From: Zoroaster sp. YZ-2022
Lineage: Eukaryota > Echinodermata > Asteroidea > Forcipulatida > Zoroasteridae
Length of the DNA stretch: 64,000 bases
NCBI GenBank assembly: GCA_029582265.1
Contig: CM055819.1
Coordinates: forward strand, 40,228,761 to 40,292,760
Direction of reading: 5' to 3'
Made by a program: the position numbers and the translations under genes. The notes beneath the pieces are model-generated. The model was not told the DNA's origin, did not search any database, and was given only the letters and a program-made list of their open reading frames with translations. Positions 22,793-33,797 of the stretch are shown here, in pieces. Within the stretch, counting starts at the first letter, position 1. Each line of letters starts with the position of its first letter.

Positions 22793-22979
22793 CCCTAAGG
22801 GGACAGGTAAAGAAAAAATTGGGAAGGTAAAAAAAAAAGGGAAATGTATTTCGTTCCCTCGAATTAATATTTCGTTCCCTCGAAATAACATTTCGAAATA
22901 TTATTTCGAGGGAACGAAATATTATTTCGAGGGAACGAAATAAAAAATAAAAAATCTTGTCCCTTTAGGGGCTCCGTAT
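22793..22979. mobile_element. Palindromic MITE, TACGGAGCCCCTAAGGGGAC termini
   Basis: TACGGAGCCCCTAAGGGGAC is mirrored by GTCCCTTTAGGGGCTCCGTA. The middle repeats TTTCGTTCCCTCGAA(A)T in both orientations, forming an inner palindrome. The TAC...GTA ends are of the type seen on the integrase transposon at 57,733, but no target duplication is visible. Confidence 0.7.
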
Positions 22980-23136
22980 AAACATGTATTTCCCTGTTGG
23001 CAAAAAAATACCCTAAAATAAATAAATAAATAAAAAATACAAAAAAACTTTAAAACAAAACGCGTCACTTCACCGATTTTGAAGCCGACCGATAATCAGA
23101 AACCGGAAACATTAATTTTTTTGGCCTAACCCACAC

Positions 23137-24615
23137 CTGAGAATTCGTCTCCCATACGGTTAAGGGAAATGGGTACCAATACAGAAATGCATGCGATCCG
23201 TCTGTGTAGCCAAGACGATGGGCGTGAACCATTACCGCATCAACCACAGGGGAGGTGCTTAAGAAGATAACTAAAACAAAGACAAATGTACGGAACAAAC
23301 AACTTAAAACGTGTAATAAAAAAAAAGAAAACAAAATAAAAATTACTTTAACTTCAATGGAGCTTTGCTATGCTTTGCCATAAGTCACTTTACCAAGTTA
23401 AAATTTGTCAACTACTTACAAACTATCAATATTCAAAATAATCTCTGGAATCTGATTATCTGAACAATAGATCTAATAAAAAGACTTGTTCACTCAAGAT
23501 ACTCATCATTAAAATAGTTTAATATTAACAAAGGGCAATTTTGTTTAGCAAATGCCATTTTGTACTATTTCAGAATAATCATAAACAGATTTAAGAAATT
23601 GTGTGTAATGGGTTGTAAACGAAATACGAGTTTTGCCAGTAGTAATCTAACACCAACTTACTGTCAGCAAGTGAGGCAGCCTTCTTGAGAGCCTCGTCGA
23701 GAGTTGGAAACTGATTAGCAAAGACCTCAATAACCGTTATCCCATATTTCTCCTCCAGAGACCCCAAAACAGCTAAGGGGATAAAGTCTCTGTAGTACGA
23801 ACTATCATCAGGCCTGATCCCACGCAGTATTACGCATCGCCGCCACCCAAAGCGTTGAAAAAGCACCGATATGAAACCAGTCAGCAAACTCATATCAGGA
23901 CCATTGGCGGATCCGGGGGGGGGGGGGGGCTAAGGGGGCTGTAGCCCCCCCCCCCTAAAATCGTAAACAATTTTTTTTAAAGGGAGAGAAAAAGAGAGAG
24001 AGAGAGAGAGAGAGAGAGGGCGAGGGGAAGGGAGAACGCACTCCCATTCCCACAGTGTGCGGGATAAACATAAGGAGGTGACCTACTGTACTAACCGTTG
24101 CGCATAGGAAGTGGCGGCACCCTTTGTAGTACTGAAAAATAATTGTTTTTAATTCTCAGCCCCCCCTAAAAAATGTTCTGGATCCGCCCATGAGGACCCG
24201 TGCGTGTTAGAGTTTGAAATCGCGTCTTGTCATCGAGCAATGTAGTGGCGGAAACTCCAGAAACTACTGGAAGATTCCAGTAGACTGCCAGTCAGCTACA
24301 GGTATCATGTCAGGACTCTAGAAAGGCATTCACGGAGTGGTCATGGTAAAACGAGACAGCGACTGCGCCACCAGATCGCACCGGACGGTTGCAGCGTTGG
24401 TCGCTATTTATGAACGACATGTTAAAGTTCTTGTATTCACCATCTTCTAGGCATTTAGCAACCCTTTTCATGGCAATTTCAGCGGCAGGAAATAAGAAAA
24501 CTCCATTTATGTACGCTCTGAAGTCGCCGGCTCGGTGAAGCATGCCTACTTTAACCTCGACATTAGCACTAACCACTACAAACATGAATGACAATGCAAT
24601 CGTGATTGCCGACAT
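23137..24615 (-). pseudogene. Receptor guanylyl cyclase-like extracellular (ANF-receptor) region, decayed and hAT-interrupted
   Basis: Intact relatives are membrane receptors binding peptides outside the cell. On the minus strand a putative signal peptide (MSAITIALSFMFVVVSA) is followed by VEVKVGMLHRAGDF and the ANF-receptor-type sequence YWNLPVVSGVSATTLLDDKT then FQTLTRTGP. After a hAT insert (23,903-24,190) it resumes SLLTGFISVLFQRFGWRRCV and reaches donor GTAAGT at 23,661. A second exon (23,137-23,270) reads STSPVVDAVMVHAHRLGYTD and ends at a GT donor. Splice phase between the exons is intact. Two in-frame TGA codons near 24,295-24,320, between AFL and LAVYW where the family has a GPxC motif, break it. 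Transmembrane and cyclase domains are not found. Confidence 0.75.
23903..24190. mobile_element. hAT-type element inserted in the receptor pseudogene
   Basis: Termini ATTGGCGGATCC and GGATCCGCCCA, with near-perfect 8 bp duplication TCAGGACC / TGAGGACC (23,895-23,902 and 24,191-24,198). The interior has poly-G/C runs and a (GA)n stretch, with no transposase. Removing it restores the reading RTGP to DMSLLTGF in the host. Confidence 0.78.
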
Positions 24616-24765
24616 TACGCCAACATTGCAACGCAGCAAAATGTATGTATAATGTTGAACCAACTCAATTATTCATGGCTATTAATCATTATTCATAACT
24701 GGCCAAGATAATTAAAAGTCCTGTGAAACAGGTTTTTTTTCATAGTATACAATGGAGTGGAGTGG

Positions 24766-25083
24766 AGTGTCGTGGCCGAGCGGTCTAGCTTACCGGACTC
24801 AAGTTCTGGTGTTAGCAGCAGAATGTGGGTTCGAATCCCGGCCGTGACACTTGTGTCCTTGAGCAAGACACTTAACCATAATTGCTTCTCTCCACCCAGG
24901 GGTTAAATGGGTACCTGTGAGGGCAGAGTTGGTTGATTAGCCCTATATGCGCTGTAATGGCAGCAATTGAGCTGTATACTCCCCAGGGAGCTAAGATGGT
25001 TTCAGGAATGATTTATGAGCCTTGAGCACCACTTAGTTGGTGGATACGTGCGCTATATAAGTCCACACATTATTATTATTAAT
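24766..25083 (+). mobile_element. tRNA-derived SINE, copy 2
   Basis: The tRNA-like head GTGGCCGAGCGGTCTAGC has B box GGTTCGAATCC. The body contains CTCCACCCAGGGGTTAAATG, and the 3' end is TGCGCTATATAAGTCC followed by (ATT)n. The head looks like tRNA-Leu/Ser but is not a functional tRNA. Confidence 0.85.
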
Positions 25084-25364
25084 AAAGTATGCCTACTGGA
25101 ACATATACTTGTCATTTGTAAATTTTTCCCCTCACGTTTATACCATAAAAATATTAATTTTTAAATTTAGGGGGTGCGCTTCGACACGCCCATACCCCTC
25201 ATTAACATAAAATTCGTGACGTACACTGAGGCGATTCCCGATCCGCGATCCACAGCACTTGCCCAACTATGCGTCGTATACAGCGCACCACTGCATGCAG
25301 TGTGTTGCTAGAGAAAAAGTTTCCTCAAGTTTTCTGTCAGGTTTGAAGCTTATTATTTTCGACA

Positions 25365-25623
25365 ATGCCATCGAGGTGTGTCGCTGCAGGTTGCAGCAAC
25401 ACGGTGTTAGTCTACACCGCGAATTTCCGTCTGATCCAAAATACAGACGTATTTGGACGACTAAAGTGAAGCTGACCAGAGCGAAGTGGTCGGGACCGAC
25501 GGAACACTCATTTAGTGCACAGTTCGAGCAGACATGCTTTTAACGGGGCCTTCACAGGCAGTTCGGTATGGCTTATAAGGCCATGCTGCTACCAGACGCA
25601 ATTCCAACGATGTTCCCCGCCCG
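25365..25623 (+). pseudogene. THAP-domain first exon, frameshifted
   Basis: THAP domains are C2CH zinc-binding DNA-binding modules of transcription factors and transposases. The reading begins MPSRCVAAGCSNT, then continues in another frame as GVSLHREFPSDPKYRRIW and ends near EQTCF. In a third frame it reads FGMAYKAMLLPDAIPTMFPA to a GTAAGT donor. The late C and H zinc ligands are replaced (FSAQFE where the family has CxxHF). Two frameshifts plus lost ligands indicate a relic of a host gene or a THAP transposase. Confidence 0.7.
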
Positions 25624-26753
25624 GTAAGTAAGAAGGCTGGGAGGGCTCAAACGAAGAAGAGCAGCCTGCGGGCATTGATCAATGCAATTGTTTATTGTAC
25701 ACAATGTTTTTCACTTACCTACACGTACACGTAGTCTGGTTCTTTTTTCAACCACTCCTGATCCTCTCCAGTTACTAATGTACGAACATGTATCCTTTAT
25801 ATATACTGTCTTTTCGAAACTCTTTTTAGTCATGGTGGCATGCAATTATAATCTATATTTCAATATTTTAAATTTTGAATGTACTTTTTTACATAAACAT
25901 AGAAGAGAACTGTACATCAAAATCTTACCTTTTTAATCATACAATTAACAGTAAATTATTTGAAAATGGCCTTAAATCACCCATTTTTACATATTTAAAC
26001 ATTGAAAATGATTCGAGCGCAAAGCTATGTCAAAGTAAGGTCAGATCATTTACATATTGGATATATCCCAGAGTGCAATGGGAGCGACCATAATACGGGT
26101 TTCGGCCGTAAAACAATGAGAAACTGGGATGATTACGGTAATTCACCGTAGAATTTACAAACTTTTCGGCGTAAAATTACGGTAATTTTTTACAGTGGGG
26201 AAAAGACGTCGTTCAGTTGTCAGAAAAAGACGTCGTTTTGTTTTGCATATTCGTCAATAATTTACGTCTATAAGACGTCTTAAAGACGTCGTGTGCCCAC
26301 TGGGATAACGACCGTATAACAACGTCGTATAAAGACGTCGTGTTTTTGTTTGTTTTGTTTTGTTTGTTTGTTTGTTGTTGTTGTTTTTTTGCGGGTGGGG
26401 ATGAGTTCTGAATAGGGAGAAAGACGTCTTTTAAGCCCTTTTCACACGACAAACGCAAACTAGGGTCCTTGGTCTCAGGCGCCAGTTGTATTGACCACGG
26501 ACGTTGGTCAAACTCGGATACGACCTTTCACACGGCGAAGAAACCAACGTCCCGTGTCACATAGCCTTCGTCTTTTGGGGTGTCAAAGGTCAACATTGTT
26601 TATCGTGCAGTTAACTGGTATCCGCACAGCTAGCGTGGAATCGGTATTGCATGTATTGATAACCATTCATTTTCCCGCGCTATTGTATTGTATGTTTATT
26701 GTTAGCGTCCGTCTTCTCTCTCTCTCTACCACTCTCACAGCTCAGTGCAAAAC

Positions 26754-27017
26754 ATGGCAAAAAACGATATAGAATCGGTAATTTTTGAGCAAATGTCCAA
26801 AACTTCATCGAAGAAAAAAAAAGAAAAGCGGAGCACATGGACGTACCACGAGACCATCCAGCTGATTACGGTGGTAGGCTCCACTGAAGTCCAAAAAAAG
26901 CTGGACGGTCTCGTCCACAACTACAAAGTGTGGAAAGACGTGGCGGGGGAAATGGGAATGACACACTCGGCTGAAAAGTGCCACGACAAGTGGAATTACT
27001 TAAAAAGAAAATACTGA
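26754..27017 (+). pseudogene. MYB/SANT-like (trihelix) DNA-binding protein of the TTAA element
   Basis: From ATG at 26,754: MAKNDIESVIFEQMSK, then a lysine run and the trihelix-like pattern STWTYHETIQLI...VHNYKVWKDVAGEMG...KCHDKWNYLKRKY. After a TGA the same frame continues EVKKKNDKSGRGRKSFIFF, which is still typical of the family, so the stop interrupts a longer protein. It probably bound the element's ends in the intact form. No nuclease domain is seen. Confidence 0.65.
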
Positions 27018-27155
27018 GAGGTGAAGAAAAAGAATGACAAAAGTGGACGGGGCAGGAAGTCGTTCATATTTTTCAACGAGATTCTGGCACGTTTTCTGTG
27101 CCTCGACAGCATTCTTCGACGGTAGAACATCGTCCGCCTTCTATAGTGTTGGTTT

Positions 27156-27271
27156 ATGCCATCAATTTCTCTGGAAACGTTGTTGTTTTGACGTTTTCTA
27201 CACATTAAACTTATGCCATCAATTTCTCTGGAAACGTTGTTGTTTTGACGTTTTCTACACATTAAACTTAG
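27156..27271. repeat. 58 bp tandem duplication
   Basis: Two near-identical copies of ATGCCATCAATTTCTCTGGA...CTACACATTAAACTT, inside the TTAA/MYB element. Confidence 0.8.
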
Positions 27272-27599
27272 CAACAAAAGCATCATCATTAACTGTTCGG
27301 GCGTCGCCATCTTGATTTAAAGGCATCCTGGGAATTTTTCTTCTTGTGCGCATGCGTGGTAGCTCTCGCGAAACAATGGTCCTTGGTCTCTGTGCGGTTT
27401 GTTCATTCACACGGCCTATCGTGGTGAACTTTCACAACGGTGTGTTTTTTTGTTGCTGGTCTCGACCGTGGTCAGGAAAAGACTACGGACCTGTGTTTGT
27501 GCAGAGCAGAGGTACATTTCACACGAAGTGTATTTGACAACGTTGTGTTCTTAGGACCATGGACCCCCTGCTTATTTCCCTCGTGTGAAAAGGGCTTAA

Positions 27600-29530
27600 C
27601 ATCGTGTGCCCACTGAGATGCTCACCGTTTCAGTGTTCACGGCATGAAAACATGCCGTGATTTTCCGCATTAATAAAAACATCGTGTCTGATTTTATATC
27701 CTGGCAAGACAAACATAAAAACATTAAACCTTTCTCATTATGCCCGCGCTTGTTTTTAGTTTTTTTTAAATGATCAGAACTTTGACTTAACTGTTTCTGT
27801 TATTTCATAAAATAACACCGTAATGTTAGCATTGCCTTCGGTGTGTTTTCCGATGGCATGATGGGGGCTTGCGCTACGTTTCACGGTACATAGAAATTCT
27901 CTGCCTTTGTGTACGTCACGAACGTTTCGTTGAAAATTCGGGGGGTAAATTTTTGATTATTAGATAAACAATTAATAATCCACTCGAAACAAAAAAAAAC
28001 ATTTAAAATTGTTTTTAATTCATACCAATCAATATAACAGCACCAAGAAATAAAGTTTGGTAAATACACTCTTCACAAGACCTTATTTAAGACAATCTGA
28101 GTGAACGAAACATATCGGCGATAATAAGTATGCGCAATTAACGCAATCGACGTGGGATTGGGCCCGTCAGAGTATAGAAGTTTGTATTCGAATATTAGAC
28201 TAAGTTGGAATTTCGTCCATTCCTGGCTCTTTTTCAAAACATATTACTGAATATTACAATGTTGAAACCGAAATCAATATGGTCATTTTAATGAATGCGA
28301 ATACAATTGCGACACTTTGGTCTTTTCCTTAGGATAAAAACATCGGTGTTGTGACACCGGGCCTTAAGGGACCTCGACCTCGTCGAAAAGTACTGATTGC
28401 ATAAGAGATATCACCATATTATTGTATTTATAAGCAAATGACATTTATTATTACGGCTGGGTATGTAATTCTTTCAATTAACTTTGTAATGTAATTCTGT
28501 AATTAAATCCATTTGGCCTTCTGCATGGTATTCAAAGGCTGTAATCATTTCGATAAACACCCTTATCTCACAGTATGGAGCTATAATTAAGAGGCCATCT
28601 CTACAGTCTGTTTTATACTATGATCCTTACATTAATGAATGGTTAATTTATATGATTATTGCTGGTGAGGCAGTCGGTGTATTGTGTAAAACTACACAAG
28701 CACCATGTTGCAGAAGTCTCTTAATGTCAAAATCTTCTAAGAGTGTAACTCTCAGGCCACCTATTTTGTGTTTGTCATAAGTGTTTGCACGGTGCCTTGG
28801 GGTTACCCGGCTCCAAACTTACCCCTGGCGGCGTGGAAAAATCCCGAGTGTCTTGGCCGCCCTAAAAATCCCCGGACGTCGTCATTTACGCGCGAGAGGG
28901 AGAAAGGTTGTTTCAGCATTTTCCCCCGATCTGTTCTGCCATGCCGCGGCCGTAGCCCGCGCCGTTACATTACCCAAACCTGCACCCGCTGCCTGTGCGT
29001 GTTTCCTCACGCGTGCCACCGTCTGGCGTATGTTTCATTCGCGTAAAGGCAACACGTCGTCCACTGCCGTATCTCTGACATCGAACAGCCGTTTACGTCA
29101 GGTCCCTGTATTCTGATAACAAGCTATAAACTAAAGCTAAGTGTTTTTGGGACAAACACACGGTGTTCGTGAGAACTTCCGGTTCAATCAAATAATCATC
29201 GATGATTTCACAATCATATTTTGCAAATGTGGATCATCATTATAAAAATATCAATTGCATATTCAAAAGACCTGTCAATTTTGCGTTAGATTGTGTTGAA
29301 TTTGAACTTCCTGTTTGGACCGGAAGTAAAGGTCAAATTAGGTTATTTGAAGGTCATACATCTGACACAAGAAAACTTCCTCATGTTCATGAAAAAATAA
29401 TGTTAGTATCTAATGACGTTCAGGAGATATGGTTTTTCATAATATACATTATATTATAAGAGCTACACATAATGTGCAAACTGAACACGTTAACTTCCGG
29501 TTCAGTCACGTTACTAATTTTATGACGAAA
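27600..29530. other. Intergenic; GC-rich islet at 28,780-29,110, no gene recognised
   Basis: Mostly AT-rich single-copy-looking DNA. At 28,780-29,110 CpG content rises and overlapping plus-strand ORFs of 92 and 111 codons appear. They are Arg/Ala/Cys-rich, with no domain I know and no clear splice sites. This could be a CpG island or a decayed mobile sequence. Confidence 0.4.
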
Positions 29531-29539
29531 GCTTAAAGC

Positions 29540-30197
29540 CATGGGCGTCAACAGGTGGGGGACGGGGGGGACATGTCCCCCCACTTTTGAAAGTGGGGGG
29601 GACATCATATCGTTTGTCCCCCCCACTTTTCAGAACAATAATTTAAAAAAATGGCAGGCATATGTTCGATTTTTTGTATCAATTGCTGACTCAAATAGAA
29701 TCAAACTCGATATTAGTGAAAACAGCCATTTTTCGACTCATTATCAAAATCATCAAAAATTAGAGGCAGACGAACCGTTGCCGCCGTGTATGCCTACTAG
29801 GTAGACCTATAACGTTACTCACGGAGACAGAGGAGGTGGACGCTTAATATTCCTGTACCGTACAGTAGGAACATATTAGAAGCCAGCCGCGCAGGCATGT
29901 TTTCCAACGCTGCTCACTATGCACAAACGGCGTGCGGTGCAGAATGCCAGCGACACTTTTTGAGACATGCGCACTGAAAGCCAAAGATCGTATTGCGTGC
30001 GTATGTATTTTCGCCCCCAGTTCATAGCGTTATACGGGGCGAGCAGGCGATTCGACGTCGCTTGTTTCTAACGTTACTCACGCAAACAATCTCTAAGGGC
30101 AAGGGGACACCCCCTCCCCTTAGATAACTCCCCAGGACACAGATCACTAATTGGGGCTCATGTCCCCCCCACTTTTCATAAGCTGTTGACGCCCATG
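29540..30197. mobile_element. hAT-type element, 658 bp, perfect 8 bp TSD
   Basis: Termini CATGGGCGTCAACAG and CTGTTGACGCCCATG, flanked by CTTAAAGC on both sides (29,532-29,539, 30,198-30,205). Inner sub-terminal runs GGGGGGGACATGTCCCCCC extend the inverted repeat. No transposase, so nonautonomous. Confidence 0.85.
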
Positions 30198-30426
30198 CTT
30201 AAAGCTATACACTAGATGTCTTTTATCATCGTACTAAATTTTGTGGAATTCTGTTCGATAATTTCTGAGATGCGAATATGTTGCCCCTTAGCGTGGTGGC
30301 GCTATTTCTCTTGCAAAAATTATGATTTCAGGATTTATTTTCAGGAGGTTTACTTGCAGGGTCAAATCTGTAATGCTTAAATGAAATTTTCATGTCATCT
30401 GTGCATTATTTATAAGCATTCATGAG

Positions 30427-31015
30427 CAGTGGGTACGAGGCTGTTCATAAACCCTGTGAATGAGGATAGGTAATTTTTTTAAATATATATTTTTAATTAA
30501 ATTTTTTTTTTGATCCTTCTAACGTTGTTCATGGTTACAATTTGTGCTTAAGATTTGCCTTTTCTTGTAGAATCCGCAACTTTTACAGACCACGTTGCCA
30601 ATGAAACATCGTAAGTTTACTAGGTATTTTGTAGGTGTTTTGCAAACGTGGGAATTATGCAAGCTTGTTTTCGAAAAAACTTTTTCAGACGATGAAAGAA
30701 CGTGTATTCTTGTCAATTGTGAATAATTAGCGTTCATGCAATGGTACGAGGCCGCTCATAAGCCTTGGGAATGAGCATAATTCGTGGGAGGTTCTATATA
30801 TTTTGCTCGTAAACGTCTGTAGGCGGTTCATGGTTATAATTTGTGTTTCAGATTTGCATTTTCTTAAATATCGGCAAATTTTCCAGACCTGAAACACGTT
30901 GCCAATGAAACATCTTAATTTTACTAGATATTTTAAGGTGTTTTGTAAACGTGGGAATTATGTTTGTTTTAGAAAACCTTTTTAGACGAGAAAAAACGTG
31001 TACTGTGCATACATA
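30427..31015. repeat. Two-copy diverged tandem repeat, about 300 bp unit
   Basis: Ordered shared words: GGTACGAGGC, CTCATAA, TTCATGGTTA(C/T)AATTTGTG, ACGTTGCCAATGAAACATC, AAACGTGGGAATTATG and AGAACGTGTA-like ends, at 30,427-30,722 and again at 30,737-31,015. A tandem duplication with substantial divergence and no coding sense. Confidence 0.7.
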
Positions 31016-32882
31016 ATGCAGTGCAGTGAACGAGATGGGTGCATACAATACACGTGTACATGTGCACGTACGTGCACGTGCACATGCATCCATTCATAAC
31101 GTCCGTTGCAGTCCGAGGCATTGGGGGCGGAATGTATTTAATTACTAATAATTATTAAATAGAAAATCAATTACTGATTATATTCTTACGTCATTGTTAT
31201 TAGAGCAATCTAGGAATTCCAAGGAATGCAAGTGCAAAATATGAACCCATTCTGAGCTTGGCAACTATGTTTTTGTTGGATAAATGTCACCATATGGGAC
31301 CCACGGTCAAATTAGCACCACTTTTTTTCAGGCCCTATTACATCAAAAAATAATCACACTTTTAAGGAAGTCAAAGACCACAGGTCATGATATTGGACCA
31401 TTTTTACAGTCCCTCAAACGAATATAATTAGGCCTTGTCGTCTCCAATGCACCCAATTACTGAACTCCGATTTTGTTATATGCTAATGAGCTAATGTTTT
31501 TCATAGTTTGACCTTTAAGCTCATATCAATGTGACCCTGGTCATTTGCATACAAAGTTTACCTTGCAATGACTTATGGGGCGATATGGTTTAGCTATCCT
31601 TCGTTACACACACGCACTTGGAGAGATAGGAACTAACATTGTCTTTTACCGTACAATACCGTACCGTTTATTGTACCAAATTTGAACGCAAGTATCCTTT
31701 CATTATTGAAGTAAAGAAAGTAACAGAAAGGAAGCGAAGACCATTAATAATAAAACACAGACGATCCTTGCGGAAATCAGATTTCTAGCGTGATTTATTG
31801 TGAAGTCAAATCGATTAAATTGAATAGCGATTGTAAACTACAACTCGAACACGTTGAACTAGGACTAGGAGCCTATTCCGAAGACATTTTACCACTGGAT
31901 TTTATGACAGACATCCGCGTAAATACAATAGCCTCTAACAGGCCTATGGACCTCAAATTTGACTTCAGACAAAATTATGGCATACACATGAAGCCTAATG
32001 AGGTCAGCAAATGAATTCGGTCACTATTTTATTATTTAGTGACGTGCATCCATAATACCAATTGCTACAAGTGTTACAGTCATGACTCGCCAACGCTTGA
32101 TTTGTCCTTCCTTCTACTACAGTTTTAATACGTAGTTAATATTGTCACTTTACATACCTTCGTAATCATTTACGTCGTGTGCCAATACGGTAATTATATT
32201 TCAGTGCAGTATTTTTAGAGATGCATAGCATACACAAACTAAATGAGAGTGGGCCTACAATTTACCAACGGACAAGAGTTGAACACCTCAGTGAAAACAC
32301 TCAATGAGTGAAGGGGTGGAGTAGCATACGAAATGTTGAGGGCAGGGTACACGGGAAAAAATCCCACCCTCAGTATGAACAGTTTAATAATCACTCAAAG
32401 GAGGGCCTTCAAATCAGAGGAAGGGGAGACTACTATTAAACACTACGTAACCAACAAATTTGTGCATTTACCTTGACATTTCACTGTTCAGACGTCTCTA
32501 TGCAATTCTTCGCAATGTCCAACAACAAGGCCCAGCAATGATAAACCGCTACCCTTGAAGTTGCATGACTTCATATCTTTTCAAACCCGACTTCTCCCAT
32601 GGACACTTATTTTGCGTGCTCAAGAGTCACACCCCAAATTCCCTATAAATGTTTTTTTTACAAAGACAAAGCCCAAAAGTGCTCACATCATTCCCACCAA
32701 CCTCATATCAACCCTACATATTTTATTTCACATAATCTTAACCTATTTCCTATGTTTACATGCTATCAAAAACCTGAGATGATCGGGTAACTTAGCTTGT
32801 ACCTAATGAAATTGAAAGTAATGAATAGCATCAGAAAAAAGATATCTAATTATCTGCACAAATTTAAATGGCAAATACATCA

Positions 32883-33214
<332 letters not shown>

Positions 33215-33481
33215 TCAAAAATACATTTCAAAAAATTTAATAATGTGCTAACATTTACCGTACAAAGCTGAGTACAATATAGAATAACACTTAATTTTAC
33301 TCATACTTATATATTGTTTTACTTATATTTTAATGATCAACCTTCAATCAATAAATGAATCAATAACAAGTAAAAACATCATTTATAAAAGATTCAAGGC
33401 TTTGCATGGTGGAGTATCAATATTAGTTTGATATGCAGTAGCACCACGTGATATTATTTAATGTTGCATTGTGAGACAAAT

Positions 33482-33797
33482 CTAATTAACCAAATAAATT
33501 GATTTGGCCAAAGCATCTTCTTTATCAGAATACTCTAAAGTGGAATGGATGACTTCCGTGTTATATTTTTCTGACCCTTGGACATACTCTAAGTATTCTG
33601 GAGCTCCAGGATAAATGATGTTATCTGCCACGATGACAGTACCCTTCCTGAGTAGACCGTGTGACTCAAGGAGCTGGAGATCCCTCACATACAGTTGTTT
33701 CCAGTGATCAATGAAGACAAAATCTAGGGTTTCTACAGAGAAATCCTTACGCAGGAATGGAATGACCTTGTCTGATTCCTTGTTGATAACAGTTATC
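33482..33797 (-). CDS. COMT-like copy A exon 3 (metal-binding and catalytic part)
   Basis: Reads FVFIDHWKQLYVRDLQLL, then LLRKGTVIVADNIIYPGAPE and HSTLEYSDKEDALAKSIYLV, and a stop. Length 316 bp where phase requires 315: the run CCTTT at 33,779-33,783 has one more T than the CCTTG context of copy B. Confidence 0.85.

Larger units (their letters stand above)
26435..27595 (+). mobile_element. TTAA-flanked 1.16 kb element encoding a MYB/SANT-like protein
   Basis: TIR GCCCTTTTCACACGA (15 bp perfect) at both ends, with TTAA at 26431-26434 and 27596-27599. It contains the MYB/SANT-like ORF and a two-copy 58 bp tandem (27,156-27,271). MYB/SANT accessory proteins are classical for PIF/Harbinger, whose target site is 3 bp; the 4 bp TTAA here points instead to piggyBac- or Kolobok-type integration. 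Superfamily left open. Confidence 0.7.

Noticed and set aside
24766..24850. tRNA gene candidate with A and B boxes
   Set aside because: It is the head of a dispersed SINE with three copies; the cloverleaf is degraded and a SINE body follows.
28781..29116. Arg/Ala/Cys-rich 111-codon ORF in a GC-rich islet
   Set aside because: Openness is expected in GC-rich DNA, a second overlapping frame is also open, and I recognise no domain or splice sites.
31790..32014. 74-codon plus-strand ORF next to COMT copy A
   Set aside because: Most of it is absent from the duplicated block, and it resembles no known family.
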